DNA from: Melioribacteraceae bacterium
Lineage (GTDB): Bacteria > Bacteroidota > Ignavibacteria > Ignavibacteriales > Melioribacteraceae
Length of the DNA: 64,000 bases
Assembly (NCBI GenBank): GCA_021739765.1
Contig: JAIPBD010000012.1
Span: 1 to 64,000, forward strand
Reading direction: 5' to 3'
Below are positions 35,181 to 44,497 of this stretch, one piece after another; position 1 is the first letter of the stretch; the number at the start of each line of letters is the position of its first letter. A program made the position numbers and the translations under genes. Below the pieces are notes generated by a model, which ran no database searches, had not been told where the DNA came from, and saw only the letters and a program-made list of their open reading frames with translations.

Positions 35181-35201
35181 CGTCAATTTGGTTTATAGGT
35201 T

Positions 35202-36470
35202 ATGATCGCAATTAAAGTTACAGATATTTCTAAAAAATACAGGCTCGGTGTATTCAGTAGCCAAACACTCAGTCAGGATATCAGCAGATGGTTGGCAACA
35301 CTAAAGGGAAAAGAAGATCCTTTGGGGAAATTAGGCGGAAGCGAAAGTAGAAAAAAAGACAAAAACGAATATGTTTGGGCGCTAAAGGATATAAATTTTG
35401 ATGTAAATGAAGGTGAAGTTTTTGGAATTATCGGTAAAAATGGTGCCGGAAAATCAACCCTTCTTAAAATATTATCGAGAATAACAGGACCTACAACGGG
35501 TGTGATTAAAGCAAGAGGAAGAATTGCAAGTTTACTCGAGGTTGGTACCGGGTTTCATCCCGAACTGACCGGCAGGGAAAATACATTTCTCAATGGTGCA
35601 ATTCTCGGAATGAAAAAGAGTGAGATACACAGCAAATTTGAAGAGATAGTTGAATTTTCAGGTGTTGAGAAATATATAGATACACCGGTAAAAAGGTACT
35701 CATCGGGTATGTACGTTAGACTTGCGTTTGCAGTCGCGGCACATTTGGAACCGGAAATTTTAATTATTGATGAAGTTCTTGCCGTGGGCGATGCTGAATT
35801 TCAGGAAAAAGCTTTCGGTAAAATGAAGGCAGTAAGCTCGGGTGAGGGCAGAACCGTTTTATTTGTAAGTCACAATATGGGTGCGGTTGAAAAACTTTGT
35901 AACCGTGTTCTGTTTTTGGAAGATGGACGAAAAGTCAGAATTGATCAACCCGGATTGATAATTGAACAATATTTATCGAGTAAAAACACTCAAAAGGTTG
36001 ACATTTCAGATTACATTAAGGTTAAATCGGAATATGTAGATGTAAACAAGGTTGAAATAAACGGCGCTTCTAATTTGAAACTCCATTTTGAAGCTGATGA
36101 TATTAATTTGGAAATTGCATTGAGTTTCACTTTAAAAAAACAATTAAATATTACTTTCTTTATGCGAGTATTTGATCATCTGGGTGTTCTTGTCGGAAGT
36201 TTCTTTCCTGAAAGGGGTGAGAACTTAAATTACACATTCGACCTTGCCAAAGGTGAACACACAATTGTTAACAGATTGAAGTTTCCTAATCTTTCGACGG
36301 GAAAATACTTTGTGAGTTTTGGTCTTTCTCGTGGAACAATTGAAAACTACTTGTTCTTTGATAAGGCGGTGCAGCTTGATATTACCGGAAACACCACTTC
36401 ATCGGGTCGAGTATTTAATCAAACTTCAGATGGTTATTTCCTGCTGGAAGGGAAAGCTGAAAGAGTTTAG
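35202..36470 (+). CDS. wzt: ABC exporter ATPase with carbohydrate-binding C-domain
   Basis: The ATPase domain (about 1-250) has Walker A GKNGAGKST, signature YSSGMYVRLAF and Walker B ILIIDEVLAVGD. Residues from about 270 to 422 form the Wzt C-terminal beta-sandwich (LEIALSFTLKKQLNITFFMRV and KFPNLSTGKYFVSFGLSRG), which in O-antigen systems binds a modified non-reducing end of the completed chain. That extension implies that chain termination by a modifying enzyme, perhaps the methyltransferase-like or acyltransferase gene of this operon, is needed for export. The start region includes the extra loop between strands typical of Wzt. It is followed by a 150-bp gap with no visible terminator. Confidence 0.92.
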   Translation: MIAIKVTDISKKYRLGVFSSQTLSQDISRWLATLKGKEDPLGKLGGSESRKKDKNEYVWALKDINFDVNEGEVFGIIGKNGAGKSTLLKILSRITGPTTGVIKARGRIASLLEVGTGFHPELTGRENTFLNGAILGMKKSEIHSKFEEIVEFSGVEKYIDTPVKRYSSGMYVRLAFAVAAHLEPEILIIDEVLAVGDAEFQEKAFGKMKAVSSGEGRTVLFVSHNMGAVEKLCNRVLFLEDGRKVRIDQPGLIIEQYLSSKNTQKVDISDYIKVKSEYVDVNKVEINGASNLKLHFEADDINLEIALSFTLKKQLNITFFMRVFDHLGVLVGSFFPERGENLNYTFDLAKGEHTIVNRLKFPNLSTGKYFVSFGLSRGTIENYLFFDKAVQLDITGNTTSSGRVFNQTSDGYFLLEGKAERV

Positions 36471-36620
36471 AATATAGAACTTTTATTGCCCACCTCATCA
36501 CCACAGTACACATCTTAGATTGTTACAATTTGGCTTGTTGATTTTGGTTGCAACCGAAATCGTTAGAATCCAATTGTTTCAATTTTATCATTAATAAATC
36601 ACAAAGCCTTAATAATAATT

Positions 36621-37841
36621 ATGCGATATAATTCATATACATTATATTTATCGGAAATGGGATTAGAGCCCGGTGGAATCGATGAATACACTCTTGGATT
36701 TGCTAAAGCACTCGATTCAATGGGCAAACTCAATTTATTGTTCGGCGATTTGCTGGAAAGCGAAGTTTCTCTTTCTAAAAGCGAGTGGTTTAATACTTAT
36801 TATAAACGAAATTTGGGATTAAAAAGAGGCGACAAAAATTTTCTTGGGCGTAAGTTTAATTCGGCAATTTATGAAACTAAATTGTGGAGATTTTATTATC
36901 GAATGCTTAAACAAACTAAAAAATCAAATTCCTTTCTTATAATCTGCAGTATTTCTAATAACTCCACAAGAATAATTAAGTTGTGTGAGTTTCTAAAAAT
37001 CAAATATGCAATTGTATTTCATGGATTAGACCTGTTAACAAAGAATGAACTCCCCCAAAAGTCATTTGAATATTCTATAAGAAAAAGTTCACTTCTTATT
37101 TTTAATTCCCAAGCGACTCAGAAATTATTCCATTCGATTTATGATGAAGTTAGAAAACAGGAGTATATCCATTATCCCGGAATTGATCTTAAAAGTATTG
37201 ATAAAACTCTTTTTATTCCAATTGAAGAATTGGGGAAGGAATTTGATCTTGATCTCAAATCAAAAATATTAGTCGTTACAATTGCACGATTAGTCAAAAG
37301 AAAAGGCGTAGAAATAGCCATTAACGAACTCGCCCCGTTAATTAAAAAAAATCCAAATCTCATTTATCTTATTGCCGGAATTGGACCGGAACTGGAAAGT
37401 CTTAAAAGGGTTACCGGGGAATTCAAACTACAAAAGAATGTTCATTTTTTGGGACGGATTTCAGACGCGCAAAAATTTTCTTTACTAAAACACTCTCACA
37501 TTTTTGTTATGCCAAACCATTCACTCTCCGGGAAGGACTTTGAGGGATTTGGAATTAGTTTTATTGAGGCGTCATATCTAGAAAATGTTGTTGTTGGAGG
37601 AAAAAGCGGAGGAGCCGTTGAAGCCATAAAAGACGGTGTTTCCGGCATTGTGATCGATTTCGAATCTAATAGTTACCAAGATGAATTTCGAACATATTTT
37701 TCCGACCTAATTAATAACAGCTCGCAAATTGAGACAATCAGCAAAACCGGCAGAAAATATATCATCGAGAACTTTGATACAGGATCACTTGCAAAGAAAT
37801 TTAATGATTTTATGGCACATGTCGAAATTAACCAACAATGA
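36621..37841 (+). CDS. Family 4 glycosyltransferase
   Basis: The protein has two Rossmann halves of GT-B type. The C-terminal half contains KILVVTIARLVKRKGVEIAI, IAGIGPELESL, FLGRISD and the retaining-enzyme signature DFEGFGISFIEAS, whose two Glu residues bind the nucleotide-sugar. LENVVVGGKSGGAVEAI completes the donor site. The N-terminal half, which binds the acceptor, is more variable and begins YNSYTLYLSEMGLEPGGIDE. It lacks membrane helices. It is the first transferase gene after the exporter and should add one sugar of the repeat unit; neither donor nor linkage can be read from sequence. Confidence 0.88.
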   Translation: MRYNSYTLYLSEMGLEPGGIDEYTLGFAKALDSMGKLNLLFGDLLESEVSLSKSEWFNTYYKRNLGLKRGDKNFLGRKFNSAIYETKLWRFYYRMLKQTKKSNSFLIICSISNNSTRIIKLCEFLKIKYAIVFHGLDLLTKNELPQKSFEYSIRKSSLLIFNSQATQKLFHSIYDEVRKQEYIHYPGIDLKSIDKTLFIPIEELGKEFDLDLKSKILVVTIARLVKRKGVEIAINELAPLIKKNPNLIYLIAGIGPELESLKRVTGEFKLQKNVHFLGRISDAQKFSLLKHSHIFVMPNHSLSGKDFEGFGISFIEASYLENVVVGGKSGGAVEAIKDGVSGIVIDFESNSYQDEFRTYFSDLINNSSQIETISKTGRKYIIENFDTGSLAKKFNDFMAHVEINQQ

Positions 37842-37857
37842 TTTACGTTATACTTAA

Positions 37858-38925
37858 ATGAATATACTCTTCCTAGATTCCGGCAAACACACGGCACCAT
37901 CCGAATTTACAGAGTCATTTGCGATGCAAAGGGCCTTCAAAAAATTAGGTGTTGAATCTGTAATTTGGGGACCTGCGTTTGATAATTACAACGTTGATTT
38001 TAGTGAGCTGGAGAAAGAAGCTGATTATATTTTCCTGATCGAAAACTATAATTTTGACTGGCTGCCCAAGACAGAGATCAAGAATTCAAAAAAAGTAAAA
38101 ATATTTTGGTCAATTGACAGCCACTATGTACTTGAGCGACAGAAAAACATTTGTCGTGAACTTAATATTGACATCCTTCTAAATGCGACGGAAGAGTATC
38201 TCCCTTGCTTCGAAGGCATCGTTGATGAAATGTATTGGTTCCCGAACGCTTATCCAGACGATATTATTTTCCCGATGGGTGTCGAGAAAAAATTCGATAT
38301 AGGATTCTGTGGCAGTATTGCGGGTCGTGGTGATTATTTTGATAGGCTAAAGAAATATAATATACGGATTGATACAAATGTTTTTGCAGAGGAGATGGTT
38401 CGAGCGGTTAATTCATATCGAATTCATTTCAATCAAAATGTAGCAAATGATATCAATTTTAGAACTTTTGAAACTCCAGGCTGCGGAACATTTTTGCTTA
38501 CGAATCATCACCCGAATATCGGGCGACTATTTGAAGTTGGAAAAGAGCTTGTAACCTATAACTCCTTCGATGAATTGGAAAATAAGATTCGGTATTATAT
38601 TGATCACCATGATGAAAGGGAAAAGATTGCAAAGAATGGATTCGAGAGAGTAAAAAAAGATCATACTTATTTTGCCCGATGTAAAGAATTATTGAAATTA
38701 TTAAAAAACTCCGAATCTGTATTTAAGAAGTTTGATCCCAAAATGGATTTGAATCGATTTCCTATCAGTACCATTCAAAAAATATATTACTGCAGATATA
38801 TACATAGTAAGAAATATACTTTTGGATTATTAATCTCGTTTTTCAAATCCAAACCAAAACCATACAAGATATATTCAATAAAAACGATTATAGTCTTTGC
38901 GTTAAAATGTTTATTCAAATATTAA
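37858..38925 (+). CDS. CgeB-like GT-B glycosyltransferase
   Basis: The opening MNILFLDSGKHTAPSEF and the middle IFWSIDSHYVLERQ are like the DUF3880/CgeB group of GT-B transferases. The C-terminal block RTFETPGCGTFLLTNHHP, followed by YNSFDELENKIRYYIDHHDE and GFERVKKDHTYFARCKELL, is the Glyco_trans_1_2 domain. The last 70 residues are basic with a hydrophobic end and could hold the enzyme at the membrane. It starts 17 bp after the previous gene. The donor and acceptor are unknown, and annotation as a spore maturation protein, common for this family, would be misleading here. Confidence 0.8.
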   Translation: MNILFLDSGKHTAPSEFTESFAMQRAFKKLGVESVIWGPAFDNYNVDFSELEKEADYIFLIENYNFDWLPKTEIKNSKKVKIFWSIDSHYVLERQKNICRELNIDILLNATEEYLPCFEGIVDEMYWFPNAYPDDIIFPMGVEKKFDIGFCGSIAGRGDYFDRLKKYNIRIDTNVFAEEMVRAVNSYRIHFNQNVANDINFRTFETPGCGTFLLTNHHPNIGRLFEVGKELVTYNSFDELENKIRYYIDHHDEREKIAKNGFERVKKDHTYFARCKELLKLLKNSESVFKKFDPKMDLNRFPISTIQKIYYCRYIHSKKYTFGLLISFFKSKPKPYKIYSIKTIIVFALKCLFKY

Positions 38926-39047
38926 CTAAAGCAAATAAATCAATCGTATCCTAAGAAACTTAGTTCACTGTCTAAATGTTATTCTGAGGAATGAACTTTC
39001 GATTGTGAATAGTTTTTGTTTAACCGTCCCCTTTACTGATACTACAA

Positions 39048-40079
39048 ATGTCTAAAAGAGTTGATTTTATTGACGTTGCTAAAGGCATAAGTATCTTGCT
39101 TATTGTACTTTACCACAGCAGTTTGAAGCAATATTTTCCCGAATTCAGTGAAAAGATGGGGTTGTTTCGAGTTCCGTTATTCTTTTTTGTAACGGGTGTT
39201 TTCTTCAAATATAATTTGCCACCTACTAAATATTTAGTTAAAGTTTCTGATATTCTCTTAAAACCATATTTCATTACTCTTCTGATATTTATGTTTTATA
39301 CAGTAATAATGGGCGAATATCAGAGTTGGCACATTCGTGGAATTCTTTACGGAACAGGTGATTTGATTCCCAAGCCTTGGAATGCAATGTGGTATCTGAC
39401 GCATTTATGGGCGGTATATCTCTCAAGTTATACTTTGGTTAGAGTCACAAAAATTTATGGCAGACCGATTTATTTGAAGTTGCTGTTGGTCGGATTTTTA
39501 ATTCTTATCGGTTTGCTGAGTATTCAATTTTTTTGGTATTTACCAGTAACAATTTTTGGAAAAGAAATCATTTTGCATGGCCTTCCTTTTAGTCTTGATT
39601 TGATTCCACTCAGCCTGGTATTTTTTCTTTCCGGTTCTTTTGCAAAGAAGAGAATAATTGAGTTTAAGCCCGTACACTTTTGGTTTGTGATTTCAATTGT
39701 AATCTTCTATTTGATCGCGACTAATACAGGCTCTAGAATACTTTTTAACTTAAGAATTTATATTGAACCGTTCTTTGCAACTATTGCCGCTGTGGCGGGC
39801 ATATATTCCGTTCTTTCAATTTCGTACTATCTTTCATATAGTCCGAGGTTGTCGGGTATGTTAAAGTCGATAGGGGTTTCCAGTCTTTTTATATTGATAT
39901 TTCATGTTTTATTTATCGAACTTTTCGAAGCATATTTTATATCACAATTTTTCGAAGGCTATAATCCTTATTATTATGCGATCGCTTTTGTTTTGTCAGT
40001 CGCCTTCCCAATGTTGTTGAGAGTTGTTTTCGTTAAAACTAAATTATTGAAAATGTTATACTTCCCTTCATTTAGATGA
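39048..40079 (+). CDS. Membrane O-acyltransferase (acyltransferase 3 family)
   Basis: The N-terminus RVDFIDVAKGISILLIVLYH, with the catalytic His of the first helix, followed by RVPLFFFVTGVFFKYN, is characteristic of the acyltransferase 3 family. Around ten hydrophobic segments follow over 343 residues. Enzymes of this type add acetyl or other acyl groups to sugars of surface polysaccharides at the inner membrane. Its stop overlaps the ATG of the next gene by four bases. The gap before it (122 bp) holds only a weak 5-bp hairpin. With two NRPS-type enzymes in the window, an acyl donor other than acetyl-CoA is conceivable, but that is speculation. Confidence 0.87.
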   Translation: MSKRVDFIDVAKGISILLIVLYHSSLKQYFPEFSEKMGLFRVPLFFFVTGVFFKYNLPPTKYLVKVSDILLKPYFITLLIFMFYTVIMGEYQSWHIRGILYGTGDLIPKPWNAMWYLTHLWAVYLSSYTLVRVTKIYGRPIYLKLLLVGFLILIGLLSIQFFWYLPVTIFGKEIILHGLPFSLDLIPLSLVFFLSGSFAKKRIIEFKPVHFWFVISIVIFYLIATNTGSRILFNLRIYIEPFFATIAAVAGIYSVLSISYYLSYSPRLSGMLKSIGVSSLFILIFHVLFIELFEAYFISQFFEGYNPYYYAIAFVLSVAFPMLLRVVFVKTKLLKMLYFPSFR

Positions 40080-41632
40080 TGCCCAAACCAATTTATTTCT
40101 ATTACGCTATCATTCTGCTCGGAGTTGTATTTCGTGTTTGGGGAATTTCCGAAAAGAATGGTTTCACTCATGATGAGAGTATAAGTTATTTGAGCGCTGC
40201 CGGGACGCAGGGCGAATATCAAAAATTATTGGAAGGGAATGAAGAACCGCTTGAATTGTTAGTGAAATCGGAACGGTTTAATTTTCTATTTACCACGGAC
40301 ACATTTTTTAGTTTCAAAACAATCGCCTACGATTTAGCAAATTACGATATTCATCCACCACTCTATTTTTGGATGCTGCACCTTCTGGTATATATCTTTG
40401 GTGTAGGTTTCAAAATAGGATTGATTCTAAATTTATTTATAAGCCTACTGTTTCTTTTGGGCTTTTATAGACTTTCTCGGGAACTGCAATTTTCTAAAGA
40501 ACAATCTCTGCTAATTATAGGGGTCTGGTATCTTGCTCCCGCCGTTATGATTTCAACTTTTGAAGCTAGACATTATGAGTTATTTGGATTCGTCTCACTT
40601 TTGTTTTTGTTGAAAATAATCTCAGCTTCAAAGAAAGAAAAATTATCTGTTACGGATAATATTCAAACAGCGTTATTAATTGCTGCCGGATTTCTAACTC
40701 ATTACTATTTTCTAATTGTTTTGGTCGGTGGATTATTCTTTATCACGATCAAAAAATTATCAAGGAAAATATTACTTTATTATTCGGCAGCGGTTATCTT
40801 GTCGGCATTGATCTTTTTAGCGCTCTTCCCGGAATTCCTAACATTTCTAAGCGGCTACAATGGAAGATTAAATGGAGACTCTGTATCTGTTCTGATTAAA
40901 GCAAAAGTGTTTCTCTATAATTTATTCGCCTTTTTTACCACGATACATTATGGAAAATATCTAACAGGAGTAATCTTAATTCTGATAGCCATGTATTTTG
41001 TATTGAAGTATAAATTATATTCTTTTCAAAATATACTTTTACTCAGGATTTCAACCAACTTTGTTCCTTTGTTTTTTGCGGTGTGGTTTTTTTCAGCATT
41101 TCTATTCTTGTACATAATAAACATCACTCCGAATCAAGCGGTTGGTGGAGAATATTTTTCAATGTTTTGGCCATTTTTTACGATATCAATTTATGTTGCT
41201 TTGAAAAAGGTTGTGGGAGTTAGACCGGTTTTAAAATTTGCGATCCCGTTATTGATTATGATACTGGTTTATTCAAATATTGATCAAATCAAAAATGCAG
41301 ATTATATCAATGCTCAGTATTCCAAAGAGGAGCTAACAGAAATAAATAAAGCAGATCTGGTAATCATGACAGATAAAAGAAGGGGAAATCTTCCGCGAAA
41401 TTTGTATTGGACCATGTCTAATCAAATGGTATATGCGGGAAAAAAGTTTGTTGTGAGCGATCTCGATACTTTTAATAAAATAATCGTATTAGGTCAAACT
41501 AATCAGGATAGAAAAAAAGAATTCTTCGCAAATGGATTTGAGTTCATAAAATCGACTACGAATGCCGCGAATGATGTTACATTATTCGAACGTAAAATAA
41601 AACATGCATCTCAAAAAAAAGAAATACAATGA
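40076..41632 (+). CDS. GT-C membrane glycosyltransferase (ArnT/PMT-like)
   Basis: This 518-residue protein has about ten membrane helices. The first periplasmic loop has THDESISYLSA with the acidic motif of polyprenyl-phosphate-dependent GT-C enzymes, and NYDIHPPLYFWMLHLL has the conserved His-Pro-Pro-Leu of dolichyl-mannosyltransferase/ArnT-like proteins. Such enzymes transfer a sugar from a lipid-phosphate carrier on the outer face of the inner membrane. The last ~110 residues form a soluble periplasmic region. ATG overlaps the preceding stop and its own stop overlaps the next start, so translation is coupled along three genes. The role could be addition of a side-branch sugar to the exported repeat. 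Confidence 0.83.
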   Translation: MMPKPIYFYYAIILLGVVFRVWGISEKNGFTHDESISYLSAAGTQGEYQKLLEGNEEPLELLVKSERFNFLFTTDTFFSFKTIAYDLANYDIHPPLYFWMLHLLVYIFGVGFKIGLILNLFISLLFLLGFYRLSRELQFSKEQSLLIIGVWYLAPAVMISTFEARHYELFGFVSLLFLLKIISASKKEKLSVTDNIQTALLIAAGFLTHYYFLIVLVGGLFFITIKKLSRKILLYYSAAVILSALIFLALFPEFLTFLSGYNGRLNGDSVSVLIKAKVFLYNLFAFFTTIHYGKYLTGVILILIAMYFVLKYKLYSFQNILLLRISTNFVPLFFAVWFFSAFLFLYIINITPNQAVGGEYFSMFWPFFTISIYVALKKVVGVRPVLKFAIPLLIMILVYSNIDQIKNADYINAQYSKEELTEINKADLVIMTDKRRGNLPRNLYWTMSNQMVYAGKKFVVSDLDTFNKIIVLGQTNQDRKKEFFANGFEFIKSTTNAANDVTLFERKIKHASQKKEIQ

Positions 41633-42771
41633 TTTCTAGACTTTTAAAAGAATTACCGGCTCCACCGGAGGGTAAATTTGGATGGCCCTGGACCGAAGAA
41701 ACGGTTTATATAGGTGATAACTTAAATTCGAATCGTGTGAGTTTACCCATAATTAGTATTGTCACTCCATCATTTAATCAGGGTGAATTTATTGAAGAAA
41801 CCATAAGATCGATTTTGCTTCAAAATTATCCTAATCTCGAGTATATAATTGTTGATGGCGGAAGTGATGATGGTACTATCGATGTTATCAATAAATACAA
41901 AAAATGGATCGATGTTGTTATCTCCGAAAAGGATAGCGGACAAAGTGACGCTATAAACAAAGGCCTACGTTTGATAAAAGGAGACATCTTTAATTGGATA
42001 AATAGCGATGATTTTCTGGATCCGGGGGCATTGTTTAATGTTGCAGAAGCCTGCATATCTCAGCCCGATAAGAAGGTTTTCTATTTTAATCGAAATATGA
42101 TTTATGAGGATGGCAGCGAAAAGATTGAAGAAGCCGGTGATTTATTTGATGATGCAATAGTTTTTTGCAACCCTCCAATTATTCAACAGGGCATTTTTTA
42201 TACAGCTGAAGCTGTTAAGAAGATGGGGGAATTGAGTACAATCTTACATTATACTATGGATTATGATTGGTGGTTGAGATTTCTTTTTCTGTTTGGAAAG
42301 GAAAAAATATTTCATGAACCGAAGTCCATAGCAAATATGCGGATTCATGGCGATTCAAAAACGTCATTATACCCGGCACAGTTTGCCGGTAATGTTGCGA
42401 CAATCCTTTACTCAATGTGCAACCAATTAAATATAAAGCAATTTACCGAAGTATTGGAAAGCAAATTCGAACTTCAGCCGGGTTATGAATTCCCGACTAA
42501 AATTAATCCGTTGCAAAAAGAACTGGTAAATAGAATGTTATCAATATTCTTATTGAAACAATTAAATCTGGTTTTTACAAAAATAGATTATCAGAATGCG
42601 CGGATTATATCAAAAATCGATTGGAACAAAATGAACTTGAATGATTCAGAAAAAAAGTGGTTGGAAAATCTTAAATTAAACGTTGCTCCAAGCAACTGGA
42701 TCTTTTTTCGAATACGAAGAAAACTAAAATACTTAAACAAACTAATTAGTGCAGAACTTCGTGATAGATAG
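41629..42771 (+). CDS. Family 2 glycosyltransferase
   Basis: The GT-A domain begins after about 40 residues: ISIVTPSFNQGEFIEETI, YIIVDGGSDDGTIDVI and NWINSDDFLDPGALF hold the nucleotide and metal residues. ISEKDSGQSDAINKGL is the typical loop of WcaA-like enzymes. The 40-residue N-terminal extension (LPAPPEGKFGWPWTEE) is unusual for GT2 but is known to me from EPS clusters, where it may contact a membrane or partner. The C-terminal 140 residues are mostly helical. The end of the gene overlaps the probable GTG start of the next by 23 bases. The donor sugar is not predictable. Confidence 0.88.
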   Translation: MISRLLKELPAPPEGKFGWPWTEETVYIGDNLNSNRVSLPIISIVTPSFNQGEFIEETIRSILLQNYPNLEYIIVDGGSDDGTIDVINKYKKWIDVVISEKDSGQSDAINKGLRLIKGDIFNWINSDDFLDPGALFNVAEACISQPDKKVFYFNRNMIYEDGSEKIEEAGDLFDDAIVFCNPPIIQQGIFYTAEAVKKMGELSTILHYTMDYDWWLRFLFLFGKEKIFHEPKSIANMRIHGDSKTSLYPAQFAGNVATILYSMCNQLNIKQFTEVLESKFELQPGYEFPTKINPLQKELVNRMLSIFLLKQLNLVFTKIDYQNARIISKIDWNKMNLNDSEKKWLENLKLNVAPSNWIFFRIRRKLKYLNKLISAELRDR

Positions 42772-43519
42772 TATTAATGAGTATTTCGATTGCATTTATG
42801 TGCTCAATATTGAAAGAAACGTTGATCGTAGAATTAATATTCAAGAAAAATTGAATGGATTGCGGTACGTTTTTTTTGAAGGCGTTGATGGACAAAAATT
42901 AGATTTGGAAGAGCTAGAACAGCAATCAATTTATTCGAGTGAGGATACTATTAAAAACAGTTATAATCGAGAACTGATGTCTCCAAACGAGGTTGCTTGT
43001 TCTTATTCTCATATTAATATTTATAAAGATGTAGTGGAGAAGGGTTTCGAAAGAGTTTTGATTCTGGAAGATGACATTGAGATTGTCCTTGAAAGTAAGG
43101 CGGATTTTAATAATGCGATGTCGGAATTAGATCCGAACTGGGATCTTTTATATTTTTCTCACGGACCGAATAATACAAAAATGCCTTTTGCAATCTGGCT
43201 TAGGATTTACTTTATACATCCTTTTATAAATCTTTTTAAAAAACAGAAATACAGTATTGATGAACTAAAAAATTCTTTTCCAAAAAATTATAGCCAACAT
43301 TTAGAAATTGCAGGAAGGCATTGGGGGTCGATGGCTTATGCGATAAGCAGTAAAGGTGCAAAGATAATTCTGTCTGATCTTTTACCAATTAGCCGAACAG
43401 CAGATATTGCGCTTGGGAATTTATGTATGAAAAGAAAGATCAAAGCATATTCTATGAAAAAAGAATTGTTTGGGGTGAATTTAAATATACAGACATCGAT
43501 TAATATGAAAGCCATTTAA
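42749..43519 (+). CDS. Family 25 glycosyltransferase
   Basis: FDCIYVLNIERNVDRRINIQ near the start and the block MSPNEVACSYSHINIYKDVV plus RVLILEDDIEIV are diagnostic of the GT25 family, which includes LPS galactosyltransferases; EDD is the metal-binding motif. The second half has AGRHWGSMAYAISSKGAKII, also conserved. No ATG lies at the beginning of the domain, so initiation should use GTG at 42749 or the GTG at 42761; both place the gene inside the end of the preceding one. The product is a soluble 250-residue enzyme, probably adding galactose or a similar sugar. Confidence 0.85.
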   Translation: MQNFVIDSINEYFDCIYVLNIERNVDRRINIQEKLNGLRYVFFEGVDGQKLDLEELEQQSIYSSEDTIKNSYNRELMSPNEVACSYSHINIYKDVVEKGFERVLILEDDIEIVLESKADFNNAMSELDPNWDLLYFSHGPNNTKMPFAIWLRIYFIHPFINLFKKQKYSIDELKNSFPKNYSQHLEIAGRHWGSMAYAISSKGAKIILSDLLPISRTADIALGNLCMKRKIKAYSMKKELFGVNLNIQTSINMKAI

Positions 43520-43539
43520 CAAAGAGTGATCTTATTTAC

Positions 43540-44496
43540 ATGAATCAGAAAGTTTCTGTCATTATACCGACTTATAATGTGGAAAAATATATTCGAGAGT
43601 GTCTTGAGTCGGCTCTTTGTCAATCATACACTAATATTGAAATAATATGTATTGATAATAATTCAACCGACAACACAATAAATTACCTAAAGGAAAAACA
43701 AGCCCAACACCCCGATAGAATAACAGTAGGTGTTGAAGAAAAGCAAAACGCTTCAGCGGCGCGTAATAAAGGGATAAAACTTGCGGCAGGGGAATATATT
43801 CAGTTTCTGGATGCTGATGATTTGCTTGATGAACATAAAATTGAGCGTCAGATGAATATAATCCGTGAAGCGAATTATCCGGATTTTATTGCATCGGCTT
43901 TTATTCGTGTTTCATTATCCGGGGGTGAGACGGTTATTGATATCAACTCCATCGACTCTTGGTTGGGATTACTGAGAGCGCAACTTGGAATTACCAGCGC
44001 AAACTTATTTAAGAAGGATTCTATTTTGGCCATTGATGGTTGGGACGAAAGCTTATCAAGTAGCCAGGAATATGACCTTATGTTTAGACTGATGAAAAAC
44101 AATGCGACCATATCGTTTGATGAGATTCCTCTGACAAAAATTCGAGAAAGAGCTTCCGGTTCTATCTCAAAAATAAATGAAGAGAAAAATGTGGAAAGGC
44201 TAATAGAACTGATGCTCAGAATAAAATTTTATTTGGAGGAAAACAAAAGTGATTGGGTGCAAAATCATCACAAGGAAATAACTCAAATATTATTCGATAA
44301 AATTCGTGAGCTATCAAACTTTAACCATCAAAATGCTCGGGAATATTTCACAAAACATATCCAACCAAAATTTACTCCCGAGGTTAGTCCGGCGACTTCA
44401 AAACAATATGTAATGTTGTATAATTATTTGGGATTTACGGCATCAGAAAAAATTAGCATGTATCTAAAAAGATTTAAAAATATGGTTAAGAACTAA
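43540..44496 (+). CDS. Family 2 glycosyltransferase
   Basis: A compact GT-A domain starts at once: VSVIIPTYNVEKYIRECLES, IICIDNNSTDNTINYL, ASAARNKGIKLAAGEYIQF and the metal motif LDADDLLDEHK. GWDESLSSSQEYDLMFRLM corresponds to the acceptor-side ED-type motif. About 110 mostly helical residues follow. One base separates its stop from the ATG of the first AsnB gene, implying coupled translation. It is a different subtype from the other GT2 genes in this window, since the region between the first two motifs and the metal site is much shorter than in the gene at 41629. Confidence 0.88.
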   Translation: MNQKVSVIIPTYNVEKYIRECLESALCQSYTNIEIICIDNNSTDNTINYLKEKQAQHPDRITVGVEEKQNASAARNKGIKLAAGEYIQFLDADDLLDEHKIERQMNIIREANYPDFIASAFIRVSLSGGETVIDINSIDSWLGLLRAQLGITSANLFKKDSILAIDGWDESLSSSQEYDLMFRLMKNNATISFDEIPLTKIRERASGSISKINEEKNVERLIELMLRIKFYLEENKSDWVQNHHKEITQILFDKIRELSNFNHQNAREYFTKHIQPKFTPEVSPATSKQYVMLYNYLGFTASEKISMYLKRFKNMVKN

Positions 44497-44497
44497 A

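Noticed and set aside
37858-38925. Spore maturation protein
   Set aside because: The CgeB name comes from one sporulating relative; the fold and context are those of a polysaccharide glycosyltransferase.
38951-38963. CTAAG-AAA-CTTAG hairpin as a terminator
   Set aside because: The 5-bp stem is weak, AT-rich and not followed by a run of T.
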